Below, one piece after another: positions 58,301 through 64,000 of a stretch of 64,000 nt of DNA. This stretch comes from Isoetes taiwanensis. Lineage: Eukaryota; Streptophyta; Lycopodiopsida; Isoetales; Isoetaceae. The notes below the pieces were generated by a model. That model searched no databases. It had not been told where the DNA came from and saw nothing but the letters and a program-made list of their open reading frames with translations. Location of the stretch: positions 673,330-737,329 of the forward strand of contig JAJEKV010000171.1 of assembly GCA_021234155.1 (NCBI GenBank), read 5' to 3'. Position 1 is the first letter of the stretch. The number at the start of each line of letters is the position of its first letter. Position numbers and translations under genes: made by a program.

Positions 58301-58780
58301 ATCGTTGACAAGCAGAAAGATGAAGGTTTGGAAATTAGAAGCGACAACATTTGGCTAAGATCAAGGTAAAAGCGGGGCAGCCGCGTAGGAAGTACAAAAG
58401 AAACTTGCTCCAAAGGGTGGTCCCTTGAGAATAGACAAAATGCATTGAAATAATCCTAGGTTGGATCTACCCCGACACACCTAAAGATTCATAAAGTCTT
58501 CCATTTAGTGCTGTTAAAGCATACTCCAAACCGAAGAAGTCTTGGTACACCAACCTTGTTATAAATGATGAAAATGACTAAGAGATAGTCGGACTTGATC
58601 CTTGATAAAGCAATCAAGAAAACAAAGGAAGTGAGTTTCTCAATACTTGGTCTCGAAGTGGACACACACTTGCGATGGAAAGCAGCGGCAGTGGGTATAG
58701 CCGACCTCATAAGGCGTTCGAATTCATGAAGCAATGGGACGGCAAGATCATCTCCGAAGAAATGCGACTTCAAGGCATGT
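55381..58780 (+). pseudogene. E3 pol relic
   Basis: Pieces in pol order: KLVKEFHDLFRDEIKKLP near 56.0 kb (E1 [17 protein letters not shown]); RT blocks at 56.1-56.7 kb, where the catalytic box is not readable as F-x-DD (ILRSS, FIDAFI); RNase H and GNLLYHKNKLCAESS with FMKTYFKIRKL at 57.4-57.65 kb; integrase KLSMSTAYHVSRRMGNE and MINSDYQY at 57.95-58.2 kb; KIHKVFHLVLLKHTPN and a chromodomain remnant (ILDKAIKKTKEV) at 58.49-58.76 kb. Frames are broken throughout. Confidence 0.82.
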
Positions 58781-58876
58781 GGATTCGATGTGTAGATTAA
58801 TTGAAGTTTAAATATAAGATTAATCTACATGCAACCTATGCTAGGTATGGGTTGCACATCGCGTTATTCTGAATGA

Positions 58877-59320
58877 TGAAAAGAATCTATAGAGGTGAAT
58901 ATACAATTCTAATGGAGATGGATAAGCAATTTGATTCCTAAACTACAAAGACAAAGTTTATTTGTGATGCACACATAATTTTCTTTGTTCAATCGAAATG
59001 CTTCTCAATATTGTATATTCGAGCCATTGGACAAAATATCTTAAGCTTTGTGCATTGTCTCAGGAACCAAGCTCCTTGCACATAGATAAACTTCGTCTTC
59101 ACCTTCAATCCGGCACCCAATCAACCCAGCACAATGGCATTACACCTCTTTTATATCCATTCCGTCGGTCTGGGAGTCGAATTAGCAGTCGACGAAGTGA
59201 TCTTGACCCTTCTATTTTCTCACCGTCAAGCATTCTCCCACATTCTATATATAGGTTTAAGTGACCAACCAAACAATATCCACATTCACACTTTGACATT
59301 TTAAAACAAGACATTGAAGG
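58877..59320 (-). repeat. copia 3' LTR
   Basis: The first about 190 bp align with 63814-64000. The right end is not fixed, because the partner LTR is cut by the window end; about 59.3 kb is an estimate. A minus-strand CTATATATAG near 59246-59255 may be its TATA box. Confidence 0.75.
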
Positions 59321-59779
59321 TAATATTTGAGCATATAATTTGTGCTCCCTACTTGACCATTGAAAGAACTTGCAATTACCCCTTAAGGATAACTGTCACA
59401 TCTCTAGTTCATGTGAAGGATCCAAATCTAACTAACCCACGGAACCCGGTTTCATCATCACGATTATAACATGCTTAACATTTACATTTCCCCTTCATGT
59501 TATATTTGTATGTTGAAGACAATCTTGAGGATTACGCAAATCTTCCTTCGACTTAGCACTTTCGTTAGTATATGCATGAAGTTGCATTCTAGTGTTCACA
59601 TAGAGTTAATTTTTGCTAGACCTTCTTGGTACTTCTTATAAAATGCGGTTCTAACTCAATGTGCTTGGATCTCTAGGTACAAAGCTGGATCCTTAGACAT
59701 TTGCTATGCGGCTTATCTTGTCACGATTACAATACGGTAGCTTCGGTATTGGAAAACCAAGTCACATTAGCAATCTTCT

Positions 59780-61060
59780 CTCCCAAATTAACTCTCTTAC
59801 TTTCAAAGTAGCGGTACGCATATTACGCTTCAACACTTGATAGAACAATTGAACTTTGCTTTTTACACTTCCATGCAATTTGGTCCACCACCTAGAATCA
59901 TTAAATAACCCGGATGTGTGGACTTCCCCTAATTAATCCAGCCTGGCACAATGCTGCATTACAATATGAACACAGGATCTGTCTATTTATGGGTAAGTTA
60001 TTCCTACATCCATGGTGCCCTTGAGATATCGGTACCCTCTTTGCTGCACTCCAATGACCATAGATCACGGATCATTATTATACACCTTAAAATGTTAACA
60101 ATGTGTGATAATAATGCGGCCTTATGCAGGTTGGGCAACGCCGAGTGAGACATCCCTATCAATGATCACGTAAGGTGTGTGGAAATCATTTCTTCTCTTT
60201 CAATGTCATCCACCTTAGGACACATATGCTCACGAAGGATTTTTATGCCACAGTGGTAGTACGTTTACAAGCGTTGCATTGCTCCATCTTAAATTTCTTT
60301 AACATGCTCTCAGATTTGACCCCTTTGAGTGAAGCCATATGTTTATTTGCTTTCGATTCCTTTTCTTCAACACCTAAGAATTTCTGCAATTCTCAAGATC
60401 TGTCATTTTAAATCTTCTATTCTTAATGTTCTTGCAGCGATCTAAACATTGTTTTCCTTTTGCTATCATAATGTTGTCATCAACATAAAGGATGCAATAA
60501 TGCACCATTCACTTCACGCCACAAATTTATAGATGTTTCCATCATTTTGAATTTACTAAACCCTTGCTCCAATCAGATAGAGTCATGCATTTATACCACT
60601 CTTTCGAGGGATTGCTTGAGCCCATAAAGCTCTTTTAATTTCCATGCTTTATCTTTCCCTTCTTGAAACCAGGTGTCTCATATATATGTTTCTTACTTCA
60701 ATTTAGCATTCAAAAATTATTACATCCATGTGATGTATCTCAAGGTCACAAGCATTAGCTATGGACAACAACATTCTATCATTCACATTTTGTATAATGG
60801 GTAGAAAGTCTCCTCATAATCGACATGTACTGTGAAGCATGAAGGCAACCAGCGGCCTTATATTTTGGAGTTTTTCCATCGAGGGGCAGTTTAGGTTTAA
60901 ATAGCCACACTTGTTCCCCACTATGTTTTGCCCGCCGATTATATCTACTAATTCAAAGTCTGTTCTTACGAGATGATGCTAACTCATCATTCATTGCTTT
61001 CCAACCCTCAGCCTTGTCGACTTTAGTCGAGCCTCATTATAGGTCTTGGGTATTAGTATC
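59780..61060 (-). pseudogene. copia reverse transcriptase and RNase H
   Basis: Copia RT blocks in order: VDYEETFYPLYKM at about 60.82 kb, SIANACDLEIHHMDV at about 60.75 kb, LKELYGLKQSLERV at about 60.62 kb, YCILYVDDNIMIAKGKQCLD at about 60.49 kb (catalytic YVDD intact), YLKGTMDVGITYP near 60.0 kb and KSKVQLFYQVLKRNM near 59.85 kb (RNase H). Frameshifts and stops throughout. Confidence 0.88.
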
Positions 61061-61570
61061 CAAATGCATTAAGATTTCAAACAAATCATGAATCTCACCT
61101 TCATTCTCAAATTGAAGTCTTTTACTCCTCCCAGTTCATCTAGATCCATGATGGAGGTTGTATCTATCTGCAAGCCTCCACGCAGCTTTTGAACTTCGGT
61201 TTATCTCTTTTTCCTTGTAGGCTTGGTACTTATAACCTCCTCATCTTGGTGACATATGGCATTATCCTTACCTGCATCATTATCCGAGGTTAGCAATATT
61301 TTTAAATTGCATGTCTTCTTACGCCCGGTCATTATCCGAGGAATCAAAATATTTAACTTTTATCCTCCCTTCTCTTGAATAATCTTGGCTTCATGCTAAC
61401 AACGTAACCTCGGATGATTTGCATTCGGATCGCATCTTGTACATTCACCTTTGGTATAACCTTATAGAATTGGTCTTCATCCAAATACCTAATACTATCT
61501 GGAGCTTATTACTATTCTCCTTTTTTGTGGATCATACTGACCTATAAGCCTTTGATTGATTATCACCAGC

Positions 61571-62218
61571 TTAATATGCTAAAGTTATTAGTGACTTGTC
61601 ATCAAGTTTTTTTTCTGAGTTCATCGGTATGTGTACAAAGTTAAGCATCCATATGCCTTGGTTTTCATCTCGAGGTACTTTCAGTCCGCAGCATTTGCAG
61701 GATTGTTCCTTGTGGGCTAATGATGGCAACATATTTTGAACATGAGCGACAGCTCTAACGACTTCATCCCAAAGAAAAATGGGTAATCTGAAATTTTTAG
61801 CATACTTAGGCTGCATTTAAGATTGTTCCTATTCTTTCTTTTACGCAATTCCATTTTGTTATGATACACTGCATGTAAAGTTGCCTTTTTGATTCTCTCT
61901 TCCTACAATAGAGTTTGAATTCATCTATTATGAACTCTCCTCTATTTGAGCTCAAACCTTGATTTTTCTCCACGATTTTAGGTTTCAACTTCATTAACTC
62001 ATTTGTTTGAAGATTTCAGTGCATCTTTTGTCTTAACCGCAATGAATAAAATGTCTTCCTTTAAAATCATCAATAGGAGTGTCATGAAATATCGTTACAC
62101 GATAATAGCTTATCACATTAAAGTGGCCTACATAGATCACAGTATTGGATCCGGATCTAATAGATCCTTTGTGAAAACAAGGAGATTTTTTAAAAGGTAG
62201 TGCAAAATGCTTTCCCAA
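61571..62218 (-). pseudogene. copia integrase
   Basis: FHDTPIDDFKGRHFIHC (first Asp region), LSSNRGEFIIDEFKLYCRKR (SDRGGEF with D changed to N), ITKWNCVKERIGT (QQNGVAERKN region), then LPIFLWDEVVRAVAHVQNML and NSEKKLDDKSLITLAY (KLDDKS motif). Key residues are altered; inactive as written. Confidence 0.88.
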
Positions 62219-62879
62219 TATGCACCCTGCACATTTTAGTTCTTGACCTCTTTGCTAACATTAATCCCGTCCTTTTTTCCAACAGTTCAATGGCTCACGG
62301 AATTCACATGACACATTCTATGATGCCATTTTTAAAGGATTGGATATCTAACAAAATCTTGGCAGGAATGAGCCATTTCATAAATAAAATAAGAGTACCA
62401 ACCACGTTTTCCAGGCATTACTTTATTATTGATGAAACTTTACAATGTAACTTCTCAAATAAGACCTTATATCCAAGATCCACTAATTGAAATTAAATTT
62501 CTCACTAAGCCGGGCACACAAAGCACATTCTCTGGCTAACTTTTCTTCTAAGATCTGAAACAACTCTAACACTCTATCTTCAATTTCTTGAGCTCTCCAT
62601 TTCCCTAATTGAACATGTCCTCCTTTTTCTTCCTCACGCAGCTTTTAAGCATATTTGGATTCTTTGACTACTGTTTTCAGCTCGAATCTATTATCATAAC
62701 ATCATTGTTGTCAATGTTATTTCTAACAATAGAATGTTCGAGGGGAGACTTACCTCTCTGCATCTTCATCAAATGTCTTCTTCCACTTTTGTTTGTCTTG
62801 ATTAAGATTAATCATTAGGGTTCTTCCTTGGTGCTCCTCTCTGCTTTGTCATATCCCTTTTTTAAAACCAGTTTTTATC

Positions 62880-63554
62880 TTGCCTTTTTGCCTTTTGTAT
62901 TTTTTCGGGCTTGGGCAGCTTGAAATATATAGCCTTGCTTCACAATTGTAACATATTATCTCTTCGGTCTTAGGCGATCGACCTTAAGATGGCCATAACT
63001 ATCACAATTATAGCGGCCCTATCTTCCACTTTCTTTGTTCTTCTTATATTTTCCGATTATTTTTAATACCTGCTCTCTCGTATCCCTCATAGAATTTTTC
63101 TATCAAATTCAGTTCTTACCATCCTAATTGCATGCTCCTTCCGATTTTGCAACATTCCTTAACAAGGTAGCAAGATGAGTGTTGTGTGATATTGCTTTCG
63201 AGGATATGGCGATGGTGATATTCTTCATTGAGGAATAACTCCGGTACCTTCTAGAAGTGCCTTTATAATGGAGTCAAACTTCTCCAAAAACTCAGTTACA
63301 TTATCTTTTTCATGCGGTTTTAACCTTCTCAAAGTATTTGCTTCTCCAACACATCTATCGAGGATCAGTGTTTTGGCCTCATATTCTTTAATTAAGTATT
63401 CCACATTTCCCTTATGATCCTTACCCTCAACTTCAGCGAATTTTAATCCGCGAGATCCTGCAACACCGAAGCGTGCGTTGCTTGTGCTTTTACATGATTT
63501 TCCTAAACTTTCCTCCTCCTTATACATTTGTGGAGAGGAGGCGGCGAGGTGCAC
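62880..63554 (-). pseudogene. copia gag
   Basis: A 109-residue frame (63554-63225) reads VEYLIKEYEAKTLILDRCVG, LRRLKPHEKDNVTEFLEKFD and SIIKALLEGTGVI, matching the UBN2-type copia gag pattern. Degenerate CCHC knuckle sequence (ICYNCEARLYISSC; YGHLKVDRLRPKR) follows at 63.0-62.9 kb. Confidence 0.7.
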
Positions 63555-63798
63555 TTCGTGATTGCCCTTGGAAAATAAGAGCCCGACGCCAGTGGCACTA
63601 GTTCCCCTTGACTAGTTCCCTGCCTCACGATTATAGGAGGGCTTCCGGAAGCATTGGATCAACTAAGATATACGATTTTTCAAATTCCAATACTTCCTGC
63701 GATGATACTTTGCTTCCGGTTGAAAGCCACCATCTCCTTTGAATACCTCTATGGGGGTCCGATGATTTGCACCAAATCTGGTGACCGTGTACTTCAAC

Positions 63799-63812
63799 GG
63801 CTCACGATACCA
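63799..63812 (-). other. copia primer-binding site
   Basis: Minus strand TGGTATCGTGAGCC, the same variant of the initiator-Met primer site as in E1, one base from the LTR. Confidence 0.75.
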
Positions 63813-63813
63813 A

Positions 63814-64000
63814 TGAAAAGAATCTATAGAGGTGAAGGTACTCTAATAATTCTAATGGAGATGAATCAACAATTTGATTCTAAACTACAAAGAGACAAGT
63901 TTATTTGTGATGCACACACATAATTTTCTTTTGTTCAATCAATGCTTCTCAATATTGTATATTAAACCGATGGATAAAATATCTTAGCTTTGTGCATTTG
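63814..64000 (-). repeat. copia 5' LTR (partial)
   Basis: Inner end of the 5' LTR, matching 58877-59065 with small indels. The rest is outside the window. Confidence 0.85.

Larger units (their letters stand above)
34698..58876 (+). mobile_element. Ty3/gypsy chromovirus E3 with histone genes, split by E2
   Basis: A plus-strand element: 5' LTR (34698-36187), primer site (36188-36198), ORF-A with H3 domain (36885-38132), ORF-B (38845-39539, then from 53202), gag (54.1-55.4 kb), pol (55.4-58.8 kb). E2 interrupts it at 39540-53201 inside ORF-B. No 3' LTR is seen before the copia element starts at 58877, so the 3' end is lost or lies beyond the copia insertion. The gene order equals E1 and E2. Coding frames carry many single-base shifts. 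Confidence 0.88.
58877..64000 (-). mobile_element. Ty1/copia retrotransposon (5' LTR runs off the window)
   Basis: On the minus strand: 5' LTR from 63814 to beyond the end, primer site (63799-63812), gag (63.55-62.9 kb), integrase (62.2-61.57 kb), reverse transcriptase (61.0-60.4 kb), RNase H (60.1-59.8 kb), 3' LTR starting 58877. Integrase before RT identifies Ty1/copia. Both LTR starts read TGAAAAGAATCTATAGAGG. All frames are broken. Confidence 0.9.

Overview
The window looks like a gene-poor, repeat-rich stretch of land-plant nuclear DNA. Supporting this are an intact dirigent-protein gene, a PLS-type PPR relic, plant-type LINE tails, primer-binding sites for initiator-Met tRNA, and both Ty3/gypsy chromovirus and Ty1/copia elements. 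The PPR style and the many unrelated old repeats would suit a seed-free vascular plant such as a fern or lycophyte, but that is inference. I see no rRNA, tRNA or CRISPR features.

Layout. 0-3.7 kb: a dirigent gene (minus strand) and a small TIR element. 3.7-6.3 kb: a Helitron-like 3' terminus and a decayed LINE (minus). 6.3-13 kb: AT-rich DNA with nothing I can name. 13-15.3 kb: possible exons of an unidentified gene and a frameshifted PPR fragment. 15.8-19 kb: a decayed, intron-containing gene (minus) with a ParB-like domain and an adenine-methylase-like segment; its introns are studded with a palindromic 16-bp box. 19.7-20.6 kb: a LINE fragment (plus). 22.4-34.7 kb: Ty3/gypsy element E1 (minus). 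34.7-58.9 kb: Ty3/gypsy element E3 (plus), split by a third Ty3/gypsy element E2 (39.5-53.2 kb, minus). 58.9 kb to the end: a Ty1/copia element (minus) whose 5' LTR leaves the window.

The main discovery candidate is in the three Ty3/gypsy elements. Each carries, between its primer-binding site and gag and in the sense orientation, two extra genes. ORF-A is about 350-430 codons and ends in a histone H3 fold: nearly canonical in E1, CENH3-flavoured and frameshifted in E2 and E3. In E3, ORF-A begins MARTKQTAR, which is the H3 tail up to R8, but with V in place of K9. ORF-B carries a second, H2B-like histone fold (clearest in E2, QISIREIRTLAYL). Weaker resemblances to H2A (second half of ORF-B) and H4 (N-terminal part of E1 ORF-A) raise the possibility that the lineage encodes a full core-histone set as two fused doublets. 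The pol proteins carry a chromodomain, so the element would encode both a chromatin reader and chromatin components. In E2 and E3 ORF-B has its own TATA box about 115 bp before the ATG, preceded by two copies, about 200 bp apart, of a structured repeat; E3 has the same arrangement in front of ORF-A. This suggests separately expressed histone genes inside the retroelement.

Caution: reading frames in 34.7-64 kb are much more broken than in E1, although by nesting E2 should be the youngest insertion, and a 100-N gap lies inside an E2 LTR. Some frameshifts may therefore be assembly errors, and the H2A and H4 assignments are by-eye inferences that need structure-based tests.
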